Assembly (NCBI GenBank): GCA_027483425.1
Contig: JAIXUR010000612.1
Span: 1-13,665 of the forward strand
Direction: 5' to 3'
Source: Cyanobacteriota bacterium
Lineage (GTDB): Bacteria > Cyanobacteriota > Cyanobacteriia > Phormidesmidales > Phormidesmidaceae
DNA length: 13,665 nt
In this document: in pieces, positions 7,348 through 13,665 of the stretch
Position numbering within the stretch: the stretch's first letter is position 1
How the letters are laid out: each line of letters starts with the position of its first letter
Made by a program: the position numbers and the translations under genes
Notes under the pieces: model-generated
The model's database searches: none
What the model was told of the DNA's origin: nothing
Seen by the model: the letters and a program-made list of their open reading frames with translations, nothing else

Positions 7348-7373
7348 CCCTGGCCATCCTGGCGTAGCCAGGG
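7348..7373. promoter_or_regulatory. Inverted repeat in the crr6-wecB divergent region
   Basis: CCCTGGC (7348-7354) and GCCAGGG (7367-7373) form perfect 7-bp arms around 12 bases. The region between the divergent genes should hold both promoters. TTGACT at 7342-7347 resembles a -35, but no matching -10 lies 16-18 bases further on. Operator or leader hairpin are both possible. Confidence 0.25.
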
Positions 7374-7467
7374 GGGTAAGGCCGTGCGATCATAGATATC
7401 GCTTTTGGGGATGCGGTCTGCCAGGCGGTTCCTAAAATTAGGTTGTGCCCTTTACTCCGCCAGTCCC

Positions 7468-8595
<1,128 letters not shown>

Positions 8596-8783
8596 GCGGC
8601 AGGGCGGTTCCAGATCTACGTCATGAAAGCATGACAAGGCAATGGCATGACTGGGACGTCACTGGCCTGGTTTCGGCTCAGATTGAGGCGCGATTGAGCC
8701 CTTGGCCCCACCGCCTAGATTACTCTGACCGATTGAGCAGAGGGATCTTAGGTAATTCTCTGACGAATGCCCAACGCTGATCC

Positions 8784-8799
8784 GGTGACTAAGGTCACA
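8784..8799. promoter_or_regulatory. CRP-like palindrome upstream of the sigma factor gene
   Basis: GGTGA-N6-TCACA matches the CRP/SyCRP1 consensus TGTGA-N6-TCACA at nine of ten defined positions; the inner symmetry is GTGAC-TAAG-GTCAC. SyCRP1 is the known cAMP-responsive regulator of Synechocystis. The site centre (8791.5) is about 55 bases before a -10-like GATAAT at 8843-8848, so it would lie near -62 of a start point about seven bases after that box. That is the spacing of class I CRP activation. Regulation is inferred. Confidence 0.42.
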
Positions 8800-8842
8800 G
8801 ACTGTCCTCCGCAGAATCACGGCCTAAACGTGGACTATGCCT

Positions 8843-8848
8843 GATAAT
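8843..8848 (+). promoter_or_regulatory. Possible -10 element for the sigma factor gene
   Basis: GATAAT lies within TGATAATTTA, about 75 bases before the ATG at 8924. There is no good -35 at 16-18 bases, which would fit an activator-dependent promoter served by the CRP-like site at 8784-8799. It is weak on its own. Confidence 0.3.
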
Positions 8849-8923
8849 TTAGGGCGTGTCCCACTTCACGGAAACTTGATACAGCTACATTAGAACTTAA
8901 CCGCTGGTCATCTATCCAGAGAT

Positions 8924-9565
8924 ATGCCTCCTGAACCCTCGTCAGAAACGCAGCAGTTTAACCACGATGTACAGTTCCTGCTCAAACCTAAGAACCCCCA
9001 CGCGCGATCGCTACTAGCGTTCATTCAGCGCACAATCAGGCAGTTTGAGCTGCAAGGCTACGTCACCGAAGTCGATATCTTTGTGGAGGCCTATCTGCGG
9101 GGAGTGAAGTACACCCAGCAACACCAGGAAGAAATTCGCCAGCCCAAGGCCTGGATGCGGCGCACCGCCTACAACATTATTCGCGAGTGGAAGCGCGATC
9201 GCCAGCACTATTCAGCCGTGGCCTTTGATGAACTGATGGGCCAGGGGGCGGCGATGGCAGAGGCTGCCTCGTCCCCCAGTATCGATGAGGACGTTATCGA
9301 TCAGGCTCTAGAAGCGGTACAAACGGCTCTGGAGGGGCTTTCGCCGGGCGATCGCAACCTGATTCAGTGGCAGCTGATTGAGGGGCTCACCTGGCAGCAG
9401 GTGCAGGTTCGACTCCTAGAGCAAGGGGAAGACCCGATCTCCCTGGCCACCCTACGTAAGCGAGGACAGCGCGCCCTGGAGCGTCTCAGGCGAGCCTACC
9501 ATGTCGCCAATGGCGAACCCGGCTCCCCTGAACTGGACGATGATCTATCCGATCATCCTGAGTAG
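8924..9565 (+). CDS. RNA polymerase sigma-70 family factor, small (group 3/4-like)
   Basis: A 213-residue protein with two sigma-like regions and no obvious regions 1 or 3. Region 2 spans about 25-100 and includes VTEVDIFVEAYLRGVKY and the helix KAWMRRTAYNIIREWKRDR, which corresponds to the core-binding and -10-recognition part. Region 4 spans about 130-193: LEGLSPGDRNLIQWQLIEGLTWQQV, then ISLATLRKRGQRALERLRRAY, a helix-turn-helix for -35 recognition. An acidic linker (EAASSPSIDEDVID) joins them, and the C-terminus is also acidic. It is larger than a minimal ECF factor and may belong to a cyanobacteria-specific class. No anti-sigma gene is adjacent; an MBL hydrolase follows at 9748 behind its own probable promoter. 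Three HIP1 octamers (9004, 9195, 9348) indicate long residence. Its regulon is unknown. Region 4 looks like a typical DNA-binding module, so the sigma call is fairly firm. Confidence 0.78.
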   Translation: MPPEPSSETQQFNHDVQFLLKPKNPHARSLLAFIQRTIRQFELQGYVTEVDIFVEAYLRGVKYTQQHQEEIRQPKAWMRRTAYNIIREWKRDRQHYSAVAFDELMGQGAAMAEAASSPSIDEDVIDQALEAVQTALEGLSPGDRNLIQWQLIEGLTWQQVQVRLLEQGEDPISLATLRKRGQRALERLRRAYHVANGEPGSPELDDDLSDHPE

Positions 9566-9569
9566 CAGC

Positions 9570-9589
9570 GGGCTGTTAGCAACGAGCCC
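9570..9589 (+). terminator. Possible hairpin after the sigma factor gene
   Basis: GGGCTGTT and AACGAGCCC pair over an AGC loop with one bulged G, just after the stop codon. No U-tract follows; the next bases are ACCGGGCATAA. It may end or stabilise the transcript, with weak support. Confidence 0.25.
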
Positions 9590-9626
9590 ACCGGGCATAA
9601 TAAATAGGATCGAGGGGTAAACTGAG

Positions 9627-9656
9627 TTGAATCCCATTAACATGGATCCTTATAAA
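9627..9656 (+). promoter_or_regulatory. Sigma-70-type promoter candidate for the MBL hydrolase gene
   Basis: TTGAAT (9627-9632) and TATAAA (9651-9656) are separated by 18 bases and resemble -35 and -10 hexamers. A start point near 9663 would give a leader of about 85 bases before the ATG at 9748. This is the best housekeeping-type promoter match in the window. Confidence 0.45.
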
Positions 9657-9747
9657 AGGCAGAGACCTGACCATGATCTGGGTTCGGCCCCAGGGGTGCC
9701 CTACAACTATTTATCGCCATCCGAACTTTGTGAACCGCTAGGATTAC

Positions 9748-10659
9748 ATGGTCAACACCGCTAGCCCATCCGATGTCCGATTGCAGGCTGGTGCCGGAGA
9801 GAGTCCACAGCGCCAGTTAACCCCTGTAGACCAGTCCTTTACGCTGAGATTTTGGGGGGTGCGGGGCAACGTTCCAGCCCCAGGGCCAGACACGGTGCGC
9901 TACGGCGGCAATACGGCCTGTGTCGAGGTACTCGTGGGCGGTCAGCGTTTGATCTTTGACGGCGGTACTGGGCTGCGGATGCTGGGTCACCATCTGACTG
10001 GGCAGGGGCAGCCGGTCAAGGCCCACCTGTTTTTCACCCACACCCACTGGGATCGGATCCAGGGGTTTCCGTTTTTTGCCCCTGCCTTTGATCCATCCAC
10101 CAGCCTCGATATTTATGGAGCTCCAGCTCTCAACGGGGCCTCCATCAAGCAGTGCCTCATGGATCAAATGCTGCGGCCCAACTTTTTTAAGCCTTTGCAG
10201 ACCATGGCGGCTACCATGGCGTTTCACAACATTGCCGCCGGGGATACCCTCGCCCTGGGGGACGTGGTGGTAGAACCCTGGAGCCTGAATCGTAAAACCA
10301 GCGCCCTAGGCTACCGGGTCAGTTGGCAAGACCAGGTTTTGGTCTACGCCACCGATACTGATCCGACCCAAGCTAGGGTAGACCCTAACCTGCTGCTGCT
10401 GGCCGATGGGGCCGATGTGCTGATTTTGGACGGCACCTACGCCGATGCCGCCTACTCAGACCCCGAGGGCAATGGACTGACGCCGTGGCAATTGGGCATT
10501 GAGGTCGCTGAAGCGAGCCAGGTCAAACACCTTGTGCTATTTCACCACAACCCATGCCACAGCGATGACCAGCTCGACCAGATGGAGCATCAGGTACAGG
10601 CCAGGTTTGCCAATACCAACCTAGCTTGGGAAGGTATGACCGTAGACCTAACAGCTTAA
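9748..10659 (+). CDS. MBL-fold metallo-hydrolase with altered metal-binding motif
   Basis: A 303-residue metallo-beta-lactamase-fold protein of the PhnP/RNase Z-like cyanobacterial type. After about 28 polar residues the fold begins at LRFWGVRGNVPAPGPDTVRYGGNT. A conserved Asp lies in IFDGGTG (D71). The metal motif is HTHWDRIQG: H98, H100 and D102 are present, but the usual following His is R103. The bridging Asp is in YATDTD (D203), and a late His pair lies in LFHHNP (H266, H267). Family members commonly carry a GHST block before the Trp-Gln; here the corresponding part reads GLTPWQ, without His. Substrate and reaction are unknown. The changed ligands could mean one metal site, a different metal or lost hydrolysis. 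It is soluble, without a signal peptide. It probably has its own promoter at 9627-9656 and converges on the SH3-domain gene. Confidence 0.82.
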   Translation: MVNTASPSDVRLQAGAGESPQRQLTPVDQSFTLRFWGVRGNVPAPGPDTVRYGGNTACVEVLVGGQRLIFDGGTGLRMLGHHLTGQGQPVKAHLFFTHTHWDRIQGFPFFAPAFDPSTSLDIYGAPALNGASIKQCLMDQMLRPNFFKPLQTMAATMAFHNIAAGDTLALGDVVVEPWSLNRKTSALGYRVSWQDQVLVYATDTDPTQARVDPNLLLLADGADVLILDGTYADAAYSDPEGNGLTPWQLGIEVAEASQVKHLVLFHHNPCHSDDQLDQMEHQVQARFANTNLAWEGMTVDLTA

Positions 10660-10670
10660 CTCCCGCTGTC

Positions 10671-10700
10671 AGGAGCTAATGGTTTAGGAACTGATGGTTC
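10671..10700. repeat. Imperfect 15-bp tandem repeat between convergent genes
   Basis: AGGAGCTAATGGTTT is followed by AGGAACTGATGGTTC, with three differences in 15 bases. The pair fills most of the 39-base gap between the convergent MBL and SH3 genes and ends inside the SH3 stop codon. It is probably replication slippage without function. Confidence 0.35.
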
Positions 10701-11385
10701 AGGTGGGCTGGAGCAAGTCTCCCCGCACCCAGCCAGTGGTGCCCTGGTAGGTGACTTGGTACCAGATAAAGCCATCCTCTGGGTTGCCGACGCGATCGAT
10801 CACCTCTACCACGGCGCGACGGGGAGCCGTGCCGATAATGGCACTGCCCAGGCGCGGGGCCGAGCGCAGGCGAGCCGCCTCGGCAGAGAGCACAAGGGCG
10901 GGGGTGCCGGGGGCAAAGTTGTTGCCCCGAAAGTCGATAGAGCCGGTGGGCACGCCCACCACAGCATTAAAGCCAGACTCCTTCAACACCACTGTGCCAT
11001 TGGGAGCCATAATCTCTAGCTCGGTTTCGCCCATGACATTGATGCGGGCAATGCGCTCGGCTTCGCCCTGGTCAGCTTTGTAAACGGTCTGGTCGCGGGT
11101 ACTGGGGGCAAGTTGGGCCGGTATGCCCTGGGCTTCAACGACGTCGGTGGTCTTGTTGTAGAGGTTCATAAACAGGTTGGCACCGCTGCGATAGATGCGC
11201 ACCGCCATTGACTCAGTTTCAAAAAACAAGACCGTTTCAACAATGCTCTCCTGGGCCATCCAGGTGGTGGGCACTGGCGACGGCGTGGATGGCCCAGACG
11301 CCGCTTCGGCAGCCAGGGCGGGAGGGGCCGTCAGCAGCGCCAAGGGGGCTAGCCACAGACAAACGCGTTGAGAAACCCGATTCAT
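10699..11385 (-). CDS. Secreted SH3-domain (SH3b-like) protein
   Basis: A 228-residue protein with a signal peptide at about 1-25 (hydrophobic LWLAPLALLTAPP, then ALAA), so it should be exported to the periplasm or beyond. A Ser/Pro/Thr-rich linker leads to a middle domain (about 50-150) of beta-rich character, rich in NLFMNLYNKT and INVMGETELEIM type strands, that I do not recognise by name. The C-terminus (about 165-226) is an SH3b-type domain: LVLSAEAARLRSAPRLGSAIIG, then VVEVIDRV and WYQVTYQGTTGWVRGDLL. Such domains bind peptidoglycan or other cell-wall partners. The start is supported by AGGA (complement of 11395-11398) nine bases upstream of the ATG. There is no catalytic domain, so a wall-binding or sensing role is more likely than hydrolysis. 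The 14-bp palindromic repeat array lies 160-215 bases upstream. Confidence 0.8.
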   Translation of the reverse strand: MNRVSQRVCLWLAPLALLTAPPALAAEAASGPSTPSPVPTTWMAQESIVETVLFFETESMAVRIYRSGANLFMNLYNKTTDVVEAQGIPAQLAPSTRDQTVYKADQGEAERIARINVMGETELEIMAPNGTVVLKESGFNAVVGVPTGSIDFRGNNFAPGTPALVLSAEAARLRSAPRLGSAIIGTAPRRAVVEVIDRVGNPEDGFIWYQVTYQGTTGWVRGDLLQPT

Positions 11386-11543
11386 AAAACACTGTCCTAA
11401 AACTGTTACCTAAATCTATTAGCGATGGCGGGGGGGATCTTTCAGACGTATCTCACCACCGTGGGAATTGCTATAGCTTGCTCTCGCAGTATAGATTAAG
11501 GCTTACTAAGGCTCTTTAAACACCTCCAGGCGTAACTTTACTG

Positions 11544-11599
11544 CAAATATTTGCAGTGAAATATTTGCGGCGAAATATTTGTGGCGAAATATTTGCGGC
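11544..11599. repeat. Four tandem 14-bp palindromic repeats (AAATATTT core)
   Basis: Units start at exactly 11544, 11558, 11572 and 11586. Each carries AAATATTTG; units two to four are GAAATATTTG followed by CGGC or TGGC. The first unit lies inside a perfect 16-bp palindrome, CTGCAAATATTTGCAG (11541-11556). The array is bracketed by 7-bp inverted arms AACACCT (11519-11525) and AGGTGTT (11601-11607). It sits in the 286-base gap between the ABC ATPase gene and the SH3 gene, upstream of the latter. It resembles regulator or iteron-like binding arrays; the role is unknown. Confidence 0.75.
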
Positions 11600-11616
11600 C
11601 AGGTGTTCACCACAAA

Positions 11617-11637
11617 CTACGGTGCTTGGCACCGTAG
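11617..11637 (-). terminator. Hairpin downstream of the ABC ATPase gene
   Basis: CTACGGTGC and GCACCGTAG form a perfect 9-bp stem with a 3-base loop, 35 bases past the stop of the minus-strand ATPase gene. On that strand the following bases read TTTGTGG, a very short U-run. Transcript termination or 3'-end protection is plausible. A HIP1 octamer lies beside it at 11639. Confidence 0.42.
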
Positions 11638-11671
11638 GGCGATCGCTACGGGGCAGAGGGCCTCGACAAGG

Positions 11672-12769
11672 TCATCCCTGGGCCTGGGGATAGAGGCGTA
11701 ATCGCTGGGAGGGCACGGTAATCTGAACCCGGCTGCCGATGGCGATCCTAGGGTCTACGGGCGACCGGGCGTAGAGCGATCGCCCCGAGGCGGTCTGGAG
11801 GCAATACTTGTATTCTCGGCCCAGAAACTGGCGATCGCGCACCACCACGGCTCCAGCTTCATCCACCGCTAGGGTTATGTCCTCCTGGCGCATCATCAGG
11901 TCGGCTTCAGCTAGCTCCCCCTGCTCACCACTAGTATCCACAGCAGGAGTATCCACAGCAGGGCTAAAACAGCCGACCTCGGTTTCCCAGCCTGCCGGGC
12001 CGCGCCGGGCCGGTAAGAAGTTGGCCTGGGTGACAAACTCGGCCACGAACCGCGAAGCGGGCTGGCCGTAGACCCGCTCGGGGGTATCGATCTGCTCCAG
12101 GTGGCCCTGCTTCATGACCGCGACGCGATCGGCCAGGGCCAGGGCCTCCTCTTGGTCGTGGGTGACAAATACCCCCGAAGCCCCCACCTGGTGCAAAATA
12201 TCTCGCACCTCCTGGCGCAGGTGAAGACGCACCTGCACATCCAGGTTGCTGAAGGGCTCATCGAGCAAAATAATTGCCGGACGCGGGGCCAGGGCACGGG
12301 CCAGGGCCACCCGCTGCTGTTGGCCCCCAGACAGCTGGTGGGGAAAGCGGTGCTTGAGCCCCTCGAGGCCCACCAGCGCGATCGCCGCAGCGGTCTGGCG
12401 CTGGATCTCGGCGATCGGCAACGACTCCCGCCGGGATCGACTTTGCAGACCAAACCCGACATTCTTTTCCACCGTCAAGTGGGGAAACAGGGCATAGTCT
12501 TGGAACACAATGCCCACATCTCGGTGCTCTGGCGGCAGCCAGGTGGCCCCGGTGAGGGGCTGACTACCCAGGTAGAGGGTGCCGTCATCGGGTTTTTCAA
12601 ACCCGGCGATCAGCCGCAGCAGGGTGGTCTTGCCGCAGCCCGATGGCCCCAGTAGCCCCAAAATTTCTCCCTGCCCCAGGGCTAGGCTAACCTGATCCAC
12701 CGCTGGAGGCGACTGGGAACCGTAGCGCTTGGTAATCGCGTCGAGACGAAGAATATCTGGTGGGGTCAT
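11672..12769 (-). CDS. ABC transporter ATP-binding protein, Fe3+-type (FbpC/FutC-like)
   Basis: A 365-residue cytoplasmic ATPase of an import system. Walker A is GPSGCGKT (41-48), the Q-loop Gln is Q90 in VFQDYALFPHLTV, the signature is LSGGQQQRVALARAL (146-160), Walker B is ILLDEP (167-172) and the switch His is H204. A TOBE-like C-terminal domain (about 245-360) marks the CUT/sulfate/iron/polyamine ATPase group. The segment WLPPEHRDVGIVFQDYALFP is typical of FbpC-type ferric iron ATPases, which in cyanobacteria are called FutC and often lie apart from their permease and binding protein; neither is nearby here. Substrate assignment is therefore moderate, with polyamine or other anion uptake as alternatives. 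The TOBE region carries a PAVDT-PAVDT duplication (270-279). A -10-like TATAGT and a palindrome lie upstream. Confidence 0.82.
   Translation of the reverse strand: MTPPDILRLDAITKRYGSQSPPAVDQVSLALGQGEILGLLGPSGCGKTTLLRLIAGFEKPDDGTLYLGSQPLTGATWLPPEHRDVGIVFQDYALFPHLTVEKNVGFGLQSRSRRESLPIAEIQRQTAAAIALVGLEGLKHRFPHQLSGGQQQRVALARALAPRPAIILLDEPFSNLDVQVRLHLRQEVRDILHQVGASGVFVTHDQEEALALADRVAVMKQGHLEQIDTPERVYGQPASRFVAEFVTQANFLPARRGPAGWETEVGCFSPAVDTPAVDTSGEQGELAEADLMMRQEDITLAVDEAGAVVVRDRQFLGREYKYCLQTASGRSLYARSPVDPRIAIGSRVQITVPSQRLRLYPQAQG
11933..11962. repeat. Perfect 15-bp tandem duplication inside the ABC ATPase gene
   Basis: AGTATCCACAGCAGG occurs twice head to tail (11933-11947, 11948-11962) and encodes a repeated PAVDT on the minus strand. 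It keeps the frame and lies in a variable TOBE-domain loop. Perfect identity suggests recent slippage. Confidence 0.75.
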
Positions 12770-12843
12770 AGCCTAGGGCGTACCAGAGCCCTTGGGCGAC
12801 TAACCAGGGGGCGCTGGGAGGGCGACGGTGAAAGGACTCACCC

Positions 12844-12881
12844 ACTATACTGTCTGCCGTGGAGCCATGGTTCTAAGAACC
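12844..12881 (-). promoter_or_regulatory. Candidate promoter/operator of the ABC ATPase gene
   Basis: On the minus strand TATAGT (12844-12849) resembles a -10 box, about 75 bases before the ATPase start. A perfect palindrome GGTTCT-A-AGAACC (12869-12881) covers the place where a -35 would be. This would suit a repressor site, or an activator replacing the -35. It does not resemble a Fur box (GATAATGATAATCATTATC), so iron control is not supported here. Confidence 0.35.
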
Positions 12882-12895
12882 TGCTCAAGGGTGCC

Positions 12896-12916
12896 GCTCT
12901 GGGCTCTGGGCTCTGG
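12896..12916. repeat. Three perfect 7-bp tandem repeats GCTCTGG
   Basis: Three exact head-to-tail copies lie 11 bases after the stop codon of the membrane protein gene (minus strand). The GC-rich short unit is typical of slippage. No function is inferred. Confidence 0.6.
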
Positions 12917-12927
12917 GGGCAGGTCAT

Positions 12928-13521
12928 TTATGACGCCATCGACAAGGCGGTTGTAATTGTCCAGGCATCCATCAATAGCAACAGCAGGGTAAACCCCAGC
13001 AAAATCAAGTACATCCAGGGCTGAGCCAGGGGTTTGATCGCCTGGGTGTCGATGCCGGTGTAGGCTTCGACTAGCCCCACCAGTCGGGCAAACCCCGCCA
13101 CTCGCATGGGCAGCAGGTAGGCCCGCTGATCGGCCCCCACAAAGTAGTAGACCAGGCCGCCCTGGCCCGTCGAGCGGGGTTTCAACGCCTGGGTTTCAGC
13201 CCAGGAGAGGTGCCATGCCTCGCGAAACAACCAGCGAATCCACCGGGGATAGGTGACCTGAATGCCCTGGCTGTCGACCTCGACTCGCTGACCCAGCGCA
13301 CCGTAGAGCCCCAGGGCACCCAGCCCAATCCCCATGGTTAGCAGCCTCGGCGATACCGAGGCCTGGGTCGCCTGGGCCAAAAAGGGTAAGGGCAGCAGCA
13401 GAGCCAAGTACAGCAACAGCAGGGTGATGCGAATTAGGGGAGAAATAGGGAAAACGTCGCGATCGCCGGGTTCCGGAGCCAACGACAGGGAGGACGACAA
13501 CTCAACCATGGGGCCTTTCAT
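12928..13521 (-). CDS. Conserved cyanobacterial membrane protein of unknown function
   Basis: A 197-residue protein with three likely membrane helices at about 30-50, 60-80 and 168-192. Between the second and third lies a soluble domain of PH-like character: VEVDSQGIQVTYPRWIRWLFREAWHLSWAETQALKPRSTGQGGLVYYFVG, with LLPMRVAGFARLVGLVEAYTGID after it. I recall sequences of this pattern as widespread in cyanobacteria but know no function. The start could be 13521 or the in-frame ATG at 13509 (MVELSS). Neither has a strong Shine-Dalgarno, but AAAGG lies four bases before 13509. The strong AGGAGG further upstream instead fits a short overlapping frame at 13564-13502. The C-terminus of another membrane protein ends 55 bases upstream on the same strand, so the two may form an operon. 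Confidence 0.75.
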   Translation of the reverse strand: MKGPMVELSSSLSLAPEPGDRDVFPISPLIRITLLLLYLALLLPLPFLAQATQASVSPRLLTMGIGLGALGLYGALGQRVEVDSQGIQVTYPRWIRWLFREAWHLSWAETQALKPRSTGQGGLVYYFVGADQRAYLLPMRVAGFARLVGLVEAYTGIDTQAIKPLAQPWMYLILLGFTLLLLLMDAWTITTALSMAS

Positions 13522-13564
13522 CGATAGAACAGGGGGAGCTCCCAGGCCTAGGGTGCTGGAGCAT
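13502..13564 (-). CDS. Possible 20-codon leader frame overlapping the membrane-protein start
   Basis: On the minus strand AGAGGAGG stands four bases before an ATG at 13564. The frame runs 20 codons and ends in TGA at 13502-13504, overlapping both candidate starts (13521, 13509) of the membrane protein gene in another frame. This is the layout of translational coupling. The peptide is Pro/Ser-rich and unlike known proteins. A sequencing indel shifting the true start is an alternative. Support is the spacing of the ribosome-binding site only. Confidence 0.3.
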   Translation of the reverse strand: MLQHPRPGSSPCSIDERPHG

Positions 13565-13576
13565 AGCGCCTCCTCT

Positions 13577-13665
13577 TCAAGGTAAATACTTTTGCACCAC
13601 CTGCCAACCTGAAAGGCCTACGCCTACCAGGGCCAGGCCCAATACCCCGTTCAGCGAGACATGGA
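13577..13665 (-). CDS. Partial gene: C-terminal membrane helix of an unidentified protein
   Basis: Only the last 28 codons are present; the 5' part lies beyond the window. The read frame gives a hydrophobic Gly/Val/Leu-rich helix (VLGLALVGVGLSGW) followed by a short polar tail QVVQKYLP and TGA at 13577-13579. The pattern is a C-terminal transmembrane segment with a basic cytoplasmic end. Other frames in this stretch are less protein-like or stop early. It probably shares a transcript with the membrane protein gene that begins at 13521. The family cannot be named from this fragment. Confidence 0.5.
   Translation of the reverse strand, partial: HVSLNGVLGLALVGVGLSGWQVVQKYLP

Larger units (their letters stand above)
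8596..8923. other. Intergenic region with several palindromes, no gene seen
   Basis: The 328 bases between wecB and the sigma factor gene hold no convincing reading frame. Features seen are GTCATG-AAAG-CATGAC (8620-8635), GGCTCA/TGAGCC arms (8675-8680 and 8695-8700), three copies of GATTGAG (8681, 8692, 8731), and a CRP-like palindrome (8784-8799). One of the first stems may end the wecB transcript, but none has a U-tract. The second half probably holds the sigma factor promoter. Confidence 0.5.

Noticed and set aside
9642..9764. A 40-codon frame (starting MDPYKRQRP) between the sigma factor and MBL genes
   Set aside because: It has no Shine-Dalgarno, its ATG lies inside the better-supported promoter (9627-9656) upstream of the predicted transcript start, and it overlaps the MBL start in another frame.
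9817..10227. Minus-strand frame of 136 codons
   Set aside because: It is antisense to the MBL hydrolase and shows no domain or ribosome-binding site.
11544..11599. The four 14-bp repeats as a CRISPR array
   Set aside because: Units are directly adjacent with no spacers and far shorter than CRISPR repeats; no cas genes are present.
11544..11599. The same repeats as plasmid replication iterons
   Set aside because: No replication initiator gene lies nearby and the surroundings look chromosomal; kept as an unexplained repeat array instead.
12101..12655. Plus-strand frame of 184 codons
   Set aside because: It is antisense to the ABC ATPase, whose motifs are all intact.

Overview
The window comes from a filamentous-type cyanobacterial genome, close to Leptolyngbya, Nodosilinea or Phormidium relatives. 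This rests on many GCGATCGC octamers (HIP1, the highly iterated palindrome of cyanobacteria), a Crr6 protein (NDH-1 assembly factor found in cyanobacteria and chloroplasts), a cyanobacterial-type polysaccharide tyrosine kinase, and several small families typical of the phylum. No rRNA, tRNA, CRISPR array or insertion sequence was seen.

Layout. Positions 128-3885 hold two co-directional exopolysaccharide genes: an outer-membrane SLBB-domain export protein and a Wzc-like co-polymerase/tyrosine autokinase. This stretch is less GC-rich than the rest and has no exact HIP1 octamer, whereas 15 occur from 4312 onward. Positions 3971-5635 hold a solitary Dam-like adenine methyltransferase followed by an EcsC-like protein. 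Positions 5690-6385 hold a complete HigB/HigA-type toxin-antitoxin operon with a perfect inverted repeat abutting the toxin start. It faces an unpaired UPF0175 antitoxin-like gene (6411-6686, minus), upstream of which lies crr6 (6777-7253, minus). wecB (UDP-GlcNAc 2-epimerase) runs from 7468 to 8595. After a 328-base intergenic region with a CRP-like palindrome comes a sigma-70 family factor (8924-9565), then an MBL-fold hydrolase with an altered metal-binding motif (9748-10659).

From 10699 to the end everything is on the minus strand: a secreted SH3-domain protein, an unusual array of four 14-bp palindromic repeats, a lone Fe3+-type ABC ATPase, a conserved cyanobacterial membrane protein, and the last codons of another membrane protein cut by the window edge.

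Working together: the export protein and the kinase very likely form one trans-envelope polysaccharide export machine. WecB could supply UDP-ManNAc for such a polymer, but it is 3.5 kb away and separated by unrelated genes, so that link is inference. The toxin-antitoxin block and its unpaired neighbour form a small accessory island. I see no clear, wholly new multi-gene system. The most unusual signals are the 14-bp palindromic repeat array, the HIP1/composition boundary near 4 kb, the CRP-like site before the sigma factor, and the MBL enzyme lacking a canonical metal ligand.
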